Notes: generated by a model from the letters alone, not told the origin. A stretch of 64,000 nt of DNA from Paraburkholderia heleia NBRC 101817 (GCF_000739775.1 NZ_BBJH01000009.1:124001-188000); one strand, 5' to 3'. Positions 55,275 to 64,000 are shown, numbered from the stretch's first letter. Numbers and translations: made by a program.

Positions 55275-58200
55275 ATGCCAGCGCAAGTGAGCGAAAACCG
55301 ATCCATCCGAATCCGTGGTGCCCGCCAGCACAACCTCAAGAACCTCGACCTCGACCTGCACACGGGTGAAATGACGGTCGTCACCGGGCCTTCGGGCTCG
55401 GGCAAGTCGAGCCTCGTCTTCGACACGCTTTACGCCGAAGGCCAGCGCCGCTACGTCGAAACCTTCAGCGCCTACGCGCGCCAGTTCCTCGACCGCATGG
55501 ACCGGCCGCAGGTCGATCGCGTGGACGGCGTGCCGCCAGCCATCGCCATCGACCAGACCAACCCCGTGCGCAGTTCGCGTTCCACGGTCGGCACGATGAC
55601 GGAGCTGAACGACCACCTGAAGCTGCTCTACGCGCGCGCCGCGAATCTGTTCGACCGCGTCACGGCGCAGCCCGTGCGGCACGACACGCCCGAGACGATT
55701 TACGCCGAACTGATGGCGCGCACGGCCGCGGGCGACCCGCGTCTCGTGGTGACGTTTCCGGTCGAGTTGCCCGATACGACCACCGAGGAAGAAGTCGCGC
55801 AGTGGCTCTCCGCGAGCGGCTATACGCGCGTGCAGGCACAGCGCGAGGTGAAGGCCGCCGAAGGCACGCGCAAGCTGCTCGACGTGGTCGCCGACCGTTT
55901 CCGCATGCAGAACGTGGAGAAGAGCCGCGCGATCGAGGCGATCGAGGCCTCGCTCAGGCGCGGCAGCGGGCGCGTGAACATTTACGTGCTCGGGAGCGGC
56001 GACGCCGAAGCCGCGGCCGAGCCGCAGATCTGGCGCTTCTCGACGGGGCTGCATTGCCCGGACAGCGATCTGCGCTACGCCGATCCGCAGCCCGCGCTGT
56101 TCTCGTTCAACTCGGCCTACGGCGCCTGCGACGCGTGCCGCGGTTTTGGCCGCGTGATCGGCGTGGATTGGGGGCTCGTGATCCCCGACGAGCGCAAGAC
56201 GCTGCGCGGCGGCGCGATCAAGCCGCTGCAAACGCCGGCGTGGAAGGAATGCCAGGACGACCTGATGCGCTATGCCGCGAAAGCCGGCATTGCGCGCGAT
56301 ACGGCATGGTCGGAGCTGACGCAGGCGCAGCGCGACTGGGTCATCAACGGCGCACCGGACTGGAAGGGCAGCTGGCAGACGCAGTGGTACGGCGTGAAGC
56401 GCTTCTTCCAGTACCTGGAGTCGAAGGCCTACAAGATGCACATTCGCGTGCTGCTGTCGAAGTACCGCAGCTACACGCCGTGCGAAACCTGCGGCGGCGC
56501 GCGCCTGAAGACCGAGGCCTTGCAATGGCGCCTCGGCACGCGGCAGAACGCGGACGAAGTGCTCGCGCCTTCGGGGCGCTTCCTGCCGCACGGCGTGGAC
56601 TGGACGCGCGCGCAGCTCGAAGCGCTGCCGGGCCTCACCGTGCACGACGTGATGCTGCTGCCGATCGAGCGCATTCGCCGCTTCTTCGACAATCTTTCGC
56701 TATCCTCAGCATTGCTCGACGACGCGCTGAAGCTGCTGCTCGAGGAAGTGCGCACGCGCCTGAAGTACCTTTGCGACGTGGGCCTCGGCTATCTCACGCT
56801 CGACCGCCAGAGCCGCACGCTGTCGGGCGGCGAAGTGCAGCGCATCAACCTGACCACGGCGCTCGGCACGTCGCTCACGAAAACGCTGTTCGTGCTCGAC
56901 GAGCCGAGTATCGGCCTGCATCCGCGCGACCTCAACCGTATCGTCGAAGCGATGCAGCGCTTGCGCGACGCGGGCAATACGCTCGTCGTGGTCGAGCACG
57001 ACCCTTCTGTGATGCTTGCGGCCGACCGCCTCATCGACATGGGCCCCGGACCCGGCGAACGCGGCGGCACCATCGTCTACGACGGCACGCCGAACGATAT
57101 CCGCTCCTCGGGCACCCTGACGGGCGAGTACCTGGGCGGCCACCGCGCCGTGGCCGACGCTTCGCACTGGGAGCGGCGCCCGGTCGACGCGTCCACACCG
57201 AATCTTCTGCTCGACGGCGCGAGCGAGCACAACCTGCGCGACGTGACCGTGCAGATTCCGCTGCAGCGGCTCGTTTGCGTGACGGGCGTCTCGGGCTCGG
57301 GCAAATCCACGCTCGTGCAGGACGTGCTCTATCCCGCGCTCGCGCGGCATCTCGGCAAGGCGACGGAAGCGCCGGGCACGTTCCGCAAGCTGAGCGGCGC
57401 GGAGCAGATCAGCGACGCCGTGTTCGTCGACCAGTCGCCGATCGGCAAGACGGCGCGCTCGAATCCGGCCAGCTATGTCGGCGCGTTCGACGAGATCCGC
57501 AAGCTGTTCGCCAAGGCGACGCTCGCGAAGCAGCGCGGCTATACGGCGGGCATGTTCAGCTTCAACTCGGGCGAAGGTCGCTGCCCCACGTGCGGCGGCT
57601 CGGGCTTCGAGCATATCGAAATGCAGTTCCTGAGCGATGTGTACCTGCGATGCCCCGATTGCGACGGCAGCCGCTATCGCCCTGAAGTGCTGGAGGTGAA
57701 GATCGAGCGCGCCGGCCGTGCACTGTCGGTCGCGGACGTGCTCGACCTCACGGTGAGCGAAGCGGTGCAATGTTTCGCTGAGGATGCCGAAGTATTGCGC
57801 GTGCTGCAGCCTATCGTCGACGTGGGGCTCGAATACGTGAAGCTCGGCCAGCCGGTGCCGACGCTCTCGGGCGGTGAGGCGCAGCGCCTGAAGCTCGCGG
57901 GCTATCTCGCGGAAACCGCGCAGTCGCGCGGCAAGGAGGCGGGCGGCCGCCTCTTCATGTTCGACGAGCCGACCACGGGTCTGCATTTCGACGACATCGC
58001 GAAGCTGATGCGCGCCTTCGGCAAGCTGCTCGCTGGCGGTCACTCGCTGCTCGTGATCGAGCACAATCTCGACGTGATCCGCGCCGCCGACTGGCTGATC
58101 GATCTCGGCCCCGAAGGCGGCGACGCGGGCGGCGAAGTGGTGTGCGTCGGCACGCCGGAGGACGTGATCGCGTGTCCGCGCTCGCATACGGGCGCGGCGC

Positions 58201-61184
58201 TCGAACGCTACGAAGCCGCGCTTGGCAGCGGCGCCGAACTGCTCGCAGAAGAAGAGGGCGTGGCGCTGCAAACCGCGTTGCGTGCCGCGCAGGCGCGCCG
58301 CGACGTGCAGGGCGAGGATGTGGTGCGCATCGTGAACGCGCGCGAGCACAATCTCAAGGCGCTCGACGTCGATATTCCGCACGGCCGCTTCAACGTCATC
58401 ACGGGCGTGTCGGGCTCGGGCAAGTCCACGCTCGCGTTCGACATCCTCTTTCACGAAGGCCAGCGGCGCTACCTCGAATCGCTCAACGCGTATGCGCGTT
58501 CGATCGTGCAGCCCGCGGGCCGCCCCGAAGTCGATGCCGTGTACGGCATTCCGCCGACCGTCGCGATCGAGCAGCGCCTTTCGCGCGGCGGCCGCAAGAG
58601 TACGGTCGCCACGACCTCCGAGGTGTGGCACTTCCTGCGTCTGCTTTACGTGAAGCTCGGCGTGCAGCACTGCGTGCATGACGGCACGCCCGTTACATCG
58701 CAGAGCGTCGATGCGATCGTCGCGCAACTGCTGCGCGAACATCGCGGCCAGCATGTCGGTTTGCTCGCGCCGCTCGTCGTCAATCGCAAGGGCGTCTATA
58801 CCGATCTCGCGAAGTGGGCGAAGGCGCGCGGCAATACGCATCTGCGCGTGGATGGCGAATTCGTGCCCGTCGCGCCGTGGCCCAAGCTCGACCGCTTCCG
58901 CGAGCATACGATCGAGCTGCCCGTGGGCGACCTCGTGATCGAGCCCGAAAACGAGGCCCAATTGCGCACGATGCTCGGCGCGACGCTCGAAGCGGGCAAG
59001 GGCATCGTGCACTTGCTCGCGCCGCTCGACGGCCTCGATCACGTGATTGGCAATGGCGGTTCGACGGCGGGCATCGGCGAGGTGAAGGTGCTGTCCACGC
59101 GGCGCGCCTGCCCGGTGTGCGGCACGAGCTATCCGGAACTCGATCCGCGCATGTTCTCGTACAACAGCAAGCACGGCTGGTGCACGACCTGCGTGGGCAC
59201 GGGCCTCGCGCTCACGCGCGAGCAGCGCGCCGCCTACGACGACACGATCGTTGCCGAAGACGGCCGTGGCCGCGAGCAAACCTTGCCTTCGGAAGAGCAG
59301 GAGCCCGACGGCATGGTCGACGAGCCGTGCCACGATTGCGGCGGCACGCGCCTGAATCCGGCGGCACGCGCCGTGACGTTCGACGCGCATGCCATCGTCG
59401 AGGTCGCGCAGTGGACCGTGGCGGACACGCGCCGCTGGATCGATACACTGAAGCTCAACGGCCGCGACGCGCAGATCGCGCGCGACGTGGTGAGCGAGAT
59501 CCGCAGCCGGCTCCAGTTCCTGGAGGAGGTGGGGCTCGGCTATCTGAGCCTCGATCGCGCCGCGCCGAGCCTCTCGGGTGGCGAGGCGCAGCGCATTCGT
59601 CTTGCGGCGCAACTGGGCAGCAACTTGCAGGGCGTGTGCTACGTGCTCGACGAACCGACCATCGGCCTGCATCCGCGCGACAACCAGATCCTGCTGGACG
59701 CGCTGCGCAGCCTCGGCGAGAAGGGCAACACGCTCGTCGTGGTCGAGCACGACGAAGACACCATCCGGCGCGCCGATCACATCATCGACATCGGTCCGAG
59801 CGCGGGCAAGCGCGGCGGCCGCGTGGTCGCGCAGGGCAGTGTCGCCGACCTCGCGGCGCAGGCCGATTCGCTCACGGGCCGCTATCTCGCGCAGCCGATC
59901 CAGCACCCGCTGCAGCCGCGCCGCGAAGTGCGTCCGGCGCGCGCGGGACGCGAGGCGGTGCCGGGCCACTGGCTCACCGTGCACGGCGGCAAGCTGCACA
60001 ACCTGCGCAACGTCACCGCGCAGATTCCGCTCGGGCGCCTCGTGGCGATTACGGGCGTGAGCGGCTCCGGCAAGTCCACGCTCGCGCGCGACGTGCTGCT
60101 TTCCAATCTGCTCGACGCCGTGGGGCGTTCGGTGCTGTCTTCGCCTGCCGAGCGCCGCGCGCGCAAGGCCGTGAAGGAGAAAGCGCCGGGCGCGGCCGAA
60201 CGCCGTTCGAGCGTGCTCGCGCGCACGAGCGCGAAGCCGAAGCTCGAGGTTTCGCATACGTGGCAGGGCTGCGATTCGATTAGCGGATGGGAAAGCATCG
60301 ACCGCGTGCTCGAAGTCGACCAGACGCCGATCGGCAAAACGCCGCGCTCGTGTCCCGCGACCTATATCGGCGTGTGGGATGCGATCCGCCGCCTTTTCGC
60401 CGATACGCTCGAGGCGCGTGCCCGCGGCTATAGCGCGTCGCGTTTCTCCTTCAATACCGGCGACGGACGCTGTCCCGCGTGCGAAGGCCAGGGCGTGCGC
60501 ACCATCGGCATGAGCTTCCTGCCCGACGTGAAGGTGCCGTGCGACGTGTGCCACGGCCAGCGCTTCAATCCTGAGACGCTGGCTGTCACGTGGCGCGGCC
60601 GGAACATCGGCGAAGTGCTGACGATGGAAATCGACGAGGCGGTGGCGTTCTTCGGCTCGATCACGAGTATTTCGCACCCGCTGCAGCTCATGAAGGACGT
60701 GGGTCTAGGCTACCTCACGCTCGGCCAGCCTTCGCCCACGCTCTCGGGCGGCGAGGCGCAGCGCATCAAGCTCGTGACCGAGCTCTCGAAGGTGCGCGAC
60801 GACATCACGCGCCGCGGCCAGAAGGCGCCGCACACGCTCTATGTGCTCGACGAGCCTACGGTGGGCCTGCACATGGCCGACGTCGCGCGCCTCATCAGCG
60901 TGCTGCACCGGCTTGCGGATGCGGGGCATAGCGTCGTCGTGATCGAGCACGACCTCGACGTGATCGCCGAAGCCGACTGGATCATCGATCTCGGGCCCGA
61001 AGGCGGCGTGGGCGGCGGCACGATCGTCGCCGCAGCCGATCCCGAAGCGCTCGCGAAAGTGCGGGCGAGCCATACCGGTGCGGCGCTCGCACCCGTGCTG
61101 GCGCGCGGCCTGGGCGAGGTGAACGTTGCCGAAAGCAAACCTGCACCAGAGCGGCGCGCAACCGGCGCGGCGGCCTCGCGCTAA
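55275..61184 (+). CDS. uvrA: Double-length UvrA: two fused UvrA units with four ATPase domains
   Basis: The 1969-residue protein is twice the usual 940 residues. Unit 1 (about 1-970) and unit 2 (about 1010-1969) each carry two ABC ATPase halves. Walker A motifs stand at about residues 38 (GPSGSGKSS), 671, 1043 and 1593 (GVSGSGKST); LSGGE signatures at about 515, 862, 1432 and 1821. Zinc-finger CxxC pairs recur (CDACRG/CETCGG, CPTCGG/CPDCDG, CHDCGG, CPACEG/CDVCHG). UvrA normally works as a dimer in nucleotide-excision repair, so this is a covalent dimer. The upstream LexA box makes DNA-damage induction likely. Whether it replaces or supplements an ordinary UvrA cannot be seen here. Confidence 0.92.
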   Translation: MPAQVSENRSIRIRGARQHNLKNLDLDLHTGEMTVVTGPSGSGKSSLVFDTLYAEGQRRYVETFSAYARQFLDRMDRPQVDRVDGVPPAIAIDQTNPVRSSRSTVGTMTELNDHLKLLYARAANLFDRVTAQPVRHDTPETIYAELMARTAAGDPRLVVTFPVELPDTTTEEEVAQWLSASGYTRVQAQREVKAAEGTRKLLDVVADRFRMQNVEKSRAIEAIEASLRRGSGRVNIYVLGSGDAEAAAEPQIWRFSTGLHCPDSDLRYADPQPALFSFNSAYGACDACRGFGRVIGVDWGLVIPDERKTLRGGAIKPLQTPAWKECQDDLMRYAAKAGIARDTAWSELTQAQRDWVINGAPDWKGSWQTQWYGVKRFFQYLESKAYKMHIRVLLSKYRSYTPCETCGGARLKTEALQWRLGTRQNADEVLAPSGRFLPHGVDWTRAQLEALPGLTVHDVMLLPIERIRRFFDNLSLSSALLDDALKLLLEEVRTRLKYLCDVGLGYLTLDRQSRTLSGGEVQRINLTTALGTSLTKTLFVLDEPSIGLHPRDLNRIVEAMQRLRDAGNTLVVVEHDPSVMLAADRLIDMGPGPGERGGTIVYDGTPNDIRSSGTLTGEYLGGHRAVADASHWERRPVDASTPNLLLDGASEHNLRDVTVQIPLQRLVCVTGVSGSGKSTLVQDVLYPALARHLGKATEAPGTFRKLSGAEQISDAVFVDQSPIGKTARSNPASYVGAFDEIRKLFAKATLAKQRGYTAGMFSFNSGEGRCPTCGGSGFEHIEMQFLSDVYLRCPDCDGSRYRPEVLEVKIERAGRALSVADVLDLTVSEAVQCFAEDAEVLRVLQPIVDVGLEYVKLGQPVPTLSGGEAQRLKLAGYLAETAQSRGKEAGGRLFMFDEPTTGLHFDDIAKLMRAFGKLLAGGHSLLVIEHNLDVIRAADWLIDLGPEGGDAGGEVVCVGTPEDVIACPRSHTGAALERYEAALGSGAELLAEEEGVALQTALRAAQARRDVQGEDVVRIVNAREHNLKALDVDIPHGRFNVITGVSGSGKSTLAFDILFHEGQRRYLESLNAYARSIVQPAGRPEVDAVYGIPPTVAIEQRLSRGGRKSTVATTSEVWHFLRLLYVKLGVQHCVHDGTPVTSQSVDAIVAQLLREHRGQHVGLLAPLVVNRKGVYTDLAKWAKARGNTHLRVDGEFVPVAPWPKLDRFREHTIELPVGDLVIEPENEAQLRTMLGATLEAGKGIVHLLAPLDGLDHVIGNGGSTAGIGEVKVLSTRRACPVCGTSYPELDPRMFSYNSKHGWCTTCVGTGLALTREQRAAYDDTIVAEDGRGREQTLPSEEQEPDGMVDEPCHDCGGTRLNPAARAVTFDAHAIVEVAQWTVADTRRWIDTLKLNGRDAQIARDVVSEIRSRLQFLEEVGLGYLSLDRAAPSLSGGEAQRIRLAAQLGSNLQGVCYVLDEPTIGLHPRDNQILLDALRSLGEKGNTLVVVEHDEDTIRRADHIIDIGPSAGKRGGRVVAQGSVADLAAQADSLTGRYLAQPIQHPLQPRREVRPARAGREAVPGHWLTVHGGKLHNLRNVTAQIPLGRLVAITGVSGSGKSTLARDVLLSNLLDAVGRSVLSSPAERRARKAVKEKAPGAAERRSSVLARTSAKPKLEVSHTWQGCDSISGWESIDRVLEVDQTPIGKTPRSCPATYIGVWDAIRRLFADTLEARARGYSASRFSFNTGDGRCPACEGQGVRTIGMSFLPDVKVPCDVCHGQRFNPETLAVTWRGRNIGEVLTMEIDEAVAFFGSITSISHPLQLMKDVGLGYLTLGQPSPTLSGGEAQRIKLVTELSKVRDDITRRGQKAPHTLYVLDEPTVGLHMADVARLISVLHRLADAGHSVVVIEHDLDVIAEADWIIDLGPEGGVGGGTIVAAADPEALAKVRASHTGAALAPVLARGLGEVNVAESKPAPERRATGAAASR

Positions 61185-61188
61185 AGCA

Positions 61189-61217
61189 GCGGAGCGGGCC
61201 GCAGAGGCCCGCTCCGC
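61189..61217 (+). terminator. Hairpin just after the tandem uvrA
   Basis: GCGGAGCGGGCC pairs exactly with GGCCCGCTCCGC over a 5-base loop, starting five bases past the stop. No T-run follows, so its termination strength is doubtful. Confidence 0.5.
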
Positions 61218-61258
61218 CTTGAAACCGCTTGATCTGTGCCGCGCGCGCAAGGTATCAT

Positions 61259-61420
61259 GGGTTCCGCTTGCAGCAAACGTTCGCTCACCTGTAGCGGCGT
61301 CACCTGAGAGCGGAGCAGCGGACTGCAGATCCCCTCCGAACCGGTCGCGGGCTCCACACCCAGACCCCCTCATCAGTGCAGCAAGGCTTCGCAGTTCGTT
61401 CGCGAAGCCTTTGTCTTTTC
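61259..61420 (+). ncRNA. Candidate small RNA between uvrA and the H-NS-like gene
   Basis: A promoter-like TTGATC (61229-61234), 18-base spacer and TATCAT (61253-61258) precede it; a rho-independent terminator ends it. The interior has two C-rich, potentially single-stranded anti-Shine-Dalgarno runs, CCCCTCC (61331-61337) and CCCCCTC (61365-61371), a common small-RNA feature. No open frame in it is convincing. An alternative is a terminated leader of the H-NS-like gene. I do not recognise a known RNA family. Confidence 0.4.
61383..61420 (+). terminator. Rho-independent terminator with no upstream gene
   Basis: AAGGCTTCGC pairs with GCGAAGCCTT across a 9-base loop, then TTGTCTTTTC. It lies 70 bases before the H-NS-like start codon. 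Confidence 0.8.
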
Positions 61421-61489
61421 AGGGAAGACGATTCTCTGCCGATCGTTGTATCGGTGCCTTGCCCTTGACGAAGCGAGAGGAATTAATCG

Positions 61490-61720
61490 ATGTTCGACCT
61501 CGATGGAGAGGCGCGCGAACGGCTCATCGTGTGGATTCGGCGCCGCATGGAAGAGTACGGCATTACGTTCGAAGAGCTTGAAGCGTCTATTGCCGAAAGC
61601 GAAAAACTACCCAAGTACCGCGACGCATACGGGAATACGTGGAATGGCGAGGGCGATATGCCGTCCTGGCTGTTGCGCTATAAGCACGCGGGACAGGATA
61701 TCGAGCATTTTCGCTGCTAG
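61490..61720 (+). CDS. H-NS-family small protein with altered DNA-binding loop
   Basis: GAGAGGAATTAATCG precedes the ATG. The 76 residues have a short helical N-terminus (ARERLIVWIRRRMEEYGITF) and the H-NS C-terminal signature: Tyr43-Arg44-Asp45, then GNTW (48-51) and Gly53-x-Gly55-x-x-Pro58-x-Trp60. In DNA-binding H-NS proteins the loop is typically RGR or QGR before the Pro; here it is Glu54-Gly55-Asp56, so the usual minor-groove arginines are replaced by acids. The protein could still form hetero-oligomers or interfere with other H-NS proteins. The DNA-binding loss is inference. Confidence 0.75.
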   Translation: MFDLDGEARERLIVWIRRRMEEYGITFEELEASIAESEKLPKYRDAYGNTWNGEGDMPSWLLRYKHAGQDIEHFRC

Positions 61721-62038
61721 CCATGACGGTGCGCGAATGCGCGCCGGTGCTGCCGTACGATTGCCAGACCGTTCGCAGCACAAGCCGCAAAGCCCGCGCA
61801 TTGGCGCGGCGCCCAGTTTTATTCAGCATGGTTTTAAAATGCCCTTCGGCGCGAGCCGGGTTTAATTGCGCCTCCTGAAATGCCGTGCCGGTTTAGGTGC
61901 GCATTGATTTATGCATTGTCCTTGTCGGCATTTGCGCGTGCGTAATTAGTCAGCTTTTTTGAAAACACCGGTTGGCCACGCGATCAAGCTGCGCGACAAT
62001 CTCGCCCATTGCGTTCTTGCTGCGGCAGGGAGGTTGTG
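61721..62038. other. Non-coding stretch before nnrU
   Basis: About 318 bases with only short chance frames. I see no hairpin with a T-run and no repeat. GGGAGGTTGTG at its end is the ribosome site of the following gene. Confidence 0.4.
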
Positions 62039-62617
62039 ATGGCGATACTTGTGCTGGGCCTCGCGATTTTCATTGGTGTCCATTCGATCCGCATCGTGGC
62101 AGGGCCGTGGCGCGCCGCGCAGATCGAGCGCGTGGGTCCGCGTGCCTGGCGAGGCGCGTTCGCGTTGCTCTCCATTCTGGGCTTCGTCCTGATCGTCTAT
62201 GGCTACGGACTTTCACGCCGCTATCCCGTGCCGATCTGGCTGCCGCCGTTCTGGACGGCGCATGTCACGGCGCTCTTCACCGCCATCGCCTTCATCATGA
62301 TCGTCGCGGCCTATGTGCCGGGCAATCACTTCAAGCGTGCGCTCGGCCAGCCGTTCGTGAGCGGCGTCGCGCTTTGGGCGTTCGCGCATCTGCTCGCGAA
62401 CGGCACGCTCAACGACATCGTTCTCTTCGGGGTTTTCCTCGTCTGGGCGTTGTTCGAGTTGCGGGGCGAGAACCGGCGCGATCGCGAAGCCGGGGTGGTC
62501 TATCCGGCAGGACAGGTTTCGCGCGACGCGATCGTCGTCGTGGTCGGGCTCGTGGTCTGGGCCGTGTTCGCCTTCTGGCTGCATGGCGTGCTGATCGGCG
62601 TGCGGCCGCTCGGCTGA
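62039..62617 (+). CDS. NnrU-family integral membrane protein
   Basis: The 192-residue protein has about six hydrophobic helices and the NnrU blocks GLAIFIGVHSIRIVAGPWRA, AYVPGNHFKRALGQPFVSGV and ALWAFAHLLANGTLNDIVLF. NnrU was first found with nitrite/nitric-oxide genes, and relatives include an isomerase of carotenoid synthesis (Z-ISO), but this member's role is unknown. GGGAGG precedes the start. Confidence 0.87.
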   Translation: MAILVLGLAIFIGVHSIRIVAGPWRAAQIERVGPRAWRGAFALLSILGFVLIVYGYGLSRRYPVPIWLPPFWTAHVTALFTAIAFIMIVAAYVPGNHFKRALGQPFVSGVALWAFAHLLANGTLNDIVLFGVFLVWALFELRGENRRDREAGVVYPAGQVSRDAIVVVVGLVVWAVFAFWLHGVLIGVRPLG

Positions 62618-62644
62618 GCGTGCAGCAGGCCGCAAGCGCGCGGC

Positions 62645-62674
62645 AAAAAAAGAAGCCTGCGCATGGCAGGCTTC
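62645..62674 (-). terminator. Terminator of the pca operon
   Basis: On the minus strand GAAGCCTGC pairs with GCAGGCTTC over a 5-base loop, followed by seven T residues, about 110 bases after the pcaG stop. Confidence 0.9.
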
Positions 62675-62786
62675 ACAAGGTACAGCTCGGAGTTCCGCGA
62701 TCAGATCGCAGCGGCACGATCATAGGGCCAATTCATGAAAGCCACGTGAAAGTCCGCGCGATCCGGCTCGCGTATCCGCTATTGCA

Positions 62787-63374
62787 TTAAAGATCGAAGA
62801 ACACCGTTTCCTGTTCGCCCTGCATGCGGATGTCGAACGTGTAGACGATGCTGCCGGCCTGCTCGCTACGGCGCGCGATGAGCGTGCCGCGGCGCGCGGC
62901 GGGCACGGCTGAGAGCACAGGGTCCGCGGCGTTGGCGGCGGCTTCGTCTTCGAAGTAGATGCGCGTGAAGGTGTGCGTGAGCATCCCGCGCATCATCACG
63001 ATCACGTTCAGATGCGGCGCTTCGCCTGCGTTCTCGACGCCCGGCTTAACGGTGTGCACGATGAAGCGCTGCTGCGCATCCGTACCTGTGCCCACGCGTG
63101 CAAAACCGCGGAAGCCGTCCTTGGCGATTTGCTCGCGCGAAGCCGGATAGCGGCCGTTTGCGTCGACCTGCGAAAACTCGAGCATCGCGTCGAACACGGC
63201 GTTGCCGTCGCCGTCGATCACGCGGCCGATCAGCGTGATGTGCTCGCCCGGCGTTTCAGGCCCGGCCACGTTGGCCGTGAAGAGGCTCTTGAAGTCGAAA
63301 TCATATTGCTGCGGACACAGGCCGTAGGCGAAGTACGGGCCGACCGTTTGCGAAGGCGTTTCCTTGAGTGCCAT
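62787..63374 (-). CDS. pcaG: Protocatechuate 3,4-dioxygenase alpha subunit
   Basis: The 195-residue protein starts MALKETPSQTVGPYFAYGLC, typical PcaG, with GEHITLIGRVIDGDGNAVFD, QVDANGRYPASREQ and LNVIVMMRGML blocks. It pairs with PcaH to form the non-haem iron dioxygenase that cleaves protocatechuate in the beta-ketoadipate pathway; it lacks the iron ligands itself. It follows pcaH by three bases. Confidence 0.93.
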   Translation of the reverse strand: MALKETPSQTVGPYFAYGLCPQQYDFDFKSLFTANVAGPETPGEHITLIGRVIDGDGNAVFDAMLEFSQVDANGRYPASREQIAKDGFRGFARVGTGTDAQQRFIVHTVKPGVENAGEAPHLNVIVMMRGMLTHTFTRIYFEDEAAANAADPVLSAVPAARRGTLIARRSEQAGSIVYTFDIRMQGEQETVFFDL

Positions 63375-63377
63375 GGT

Positions 63378-64000
63378 TCAACGCTCCGTAGGGGTTTGGT
63401 TAGGGCCGCGCAGCACGATGTCGAATTCGTAGCCGAGTGCGTAGCCTTCTTCGGTGGTGTCGAGCGAGAAGCGCGAAATCAAGCGCTCGCGTGCGTCTTC
63501 GGGCGTGCCCTGGTAGATCGGGTCGAACGCGAGCAGCGGGTCGCCGGGGAAATACATCTGCGTGACGAGACGCGAGCCGAAGTAGTCGCCGAACAACGAG
63601 AAGTGGATGTGATTCGGACGCCACGCGTTCGGGTGATTGCCCCAGGGATACGCGCCCGGCTTGATCGTGAGGAAACGATAGCGGCCGTCGTTATCGGTGA
63701 TCGCGCGGCCGGCGCCGAGGAAGTTGGGATCGAGCGGCGCGTCGTGCTGGTCCTGCTTGTGCACATAGCGGCCGGCGGCGTTGGCCTGCCAGATTTCGAC
63801 GAGCGTGTTGCGCACCGGCTTGCCGCCTTCGTCGAGCACGCGGCCCGTCACGATGATGCGCTCGCCGAGCGGCGCGCCATTCCTGGCCGCATTGCGCGTG
63901 AGGTCGTGATCGAGCGCGCCGAGGTCGTCGGTGCCGTACACGGGCGCGTGCTGGTTGCGCAGCTTTTCCTTCAGGGGGATGAGCGGGAGCGTGGGGCCGC
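63378..64000 (-). CDS. pcaH: Protocatechuate 3,4-dioxygenase beta subunit, 5' end beyond the window
   Basis: The frame is open to the right edge; the visible part reads GPTLPLIPLKEKLRNQHAPV, then YGTDDLGALDHDLTRNAARN, well within PcaH. A GTG at 63941 is internal and not the start. Iron ligands are present: the Tyr pair in GRYRFL and KPGAYPWGN and the two His of NHIHFSLFGDYF. The enzyme opens the aromatic ring of protocatechuate between the hydroxyls using O2. About 30 N-terminal residues are missing. Confidence 0.94.
   Translation of the reverse strand, partial: GPTLPLIPLKEKLRNQHAPVYGTDDLGALDHDLTRNAARNGAPLGERIIVTGRVLDEGGKPVRNTLVEIWQANAAGRYVHKQDQHDAPLDPNFLGAGRAITDNDGRYRFLTIKPGAYPWGNHPNAWRPNHIHFSLFGDYFGSRLVTQMYFPGDPLLAFDPIYQGTPEDARERLISRFSLDTTEEGYALGYEFDIVLRGPNQTPTER

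Noticed and set aside
56706..60677. Minus-strand open frame of 1323 codons opposite uvrA
   Set aside because: The plus strand encodes clear UvrA motifs throughout; the antisense frame has no recognisable domain or start site.

Overview
The window looks like chromosomal DNA of a Burkholderiales bacterium, most likely Paraburkholderia, Caballeronia or Burkholderia. The base composition is GC-rich. It encodes a PhaP phasin, a cytochrome bo3 oxidase, protocatechuate 3,4-dioxygenase, an Anbu-type protease cluster, a double-length UvrA and an H-NS-type small protein. Genes sit on both strands in short operons. I found no rRNA, tRNA, CRISPR array, prophage or insertion sequence.

Layout. 0-2.2 kb: a cut-off acyltransferase-like gene, a methyltransferase and two small unknown genes. 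2.2-5.4 kb: pstS with a PhoB box, facing a large secreted protein of unknown role. 5.4-12.1 kb: regulators paired with enzymes or transporters (NmrA-type reductase/AraC, acuI-acuR, flavin reductase, EamA exporter/AraC). 12.2 kb: a broken porin. 12.5-26.6 kb: a sugar-acid oxidation and catabolism block comprising a periplasmic GMC dehydrogenase with a tri-haem cytochrome, a DapA-type enzyme, an ABC importer, an IlvD/Edd dehydratase, a uronate dehydrogenase, an RraA-type aldolase and a GntR regulator. Three GTTGT-N3-ACAAC palindromes in front of its transcription units point to one regulon. 26.8-31.7 kb: phasin, catalase, cytochrome b561 and a processive glycosyltransferase. 31.8-39.0 kb: two lipoproteins, the ATP-grasp/alpha-E/transglutaminase/Anbu cluster and an AcpA-type phosphoesterase. 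39.0-39.6 kb: a non-coding stretch with three copies of a 35-bp repeat built from DnaA-box-like 9-mers. 39.6-48.1 kb: an MFS transporter, a Fur-box gene, a stand-alone nuoM and cyoABCD. 48.3-52.5 kb: a TetR repressor between two identical operators, followed by PfpI-like, old-yellow-enzyme and ABM genes, then a zinc alcohol dehydrogenase facing them. 52.7-64 kb: a TPR/O-GlcNAc-transferase-like protein, an SOS-controlled tandem UvrA, a candidate small RNA, an H-NS-like protein with an acidic DNA-binding loop, NnrU, and pcaGH running off the right edge.

The least familiar material is the sugar-acid regulon, the 35-bp repeat cluster, the four-ATPase UvrA, the H-NS variant with its upstream candidate RNA, and the orphan NuoM beside a quinol oxidase. 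Functions are assigned from motifs I could read; no database search was possible.
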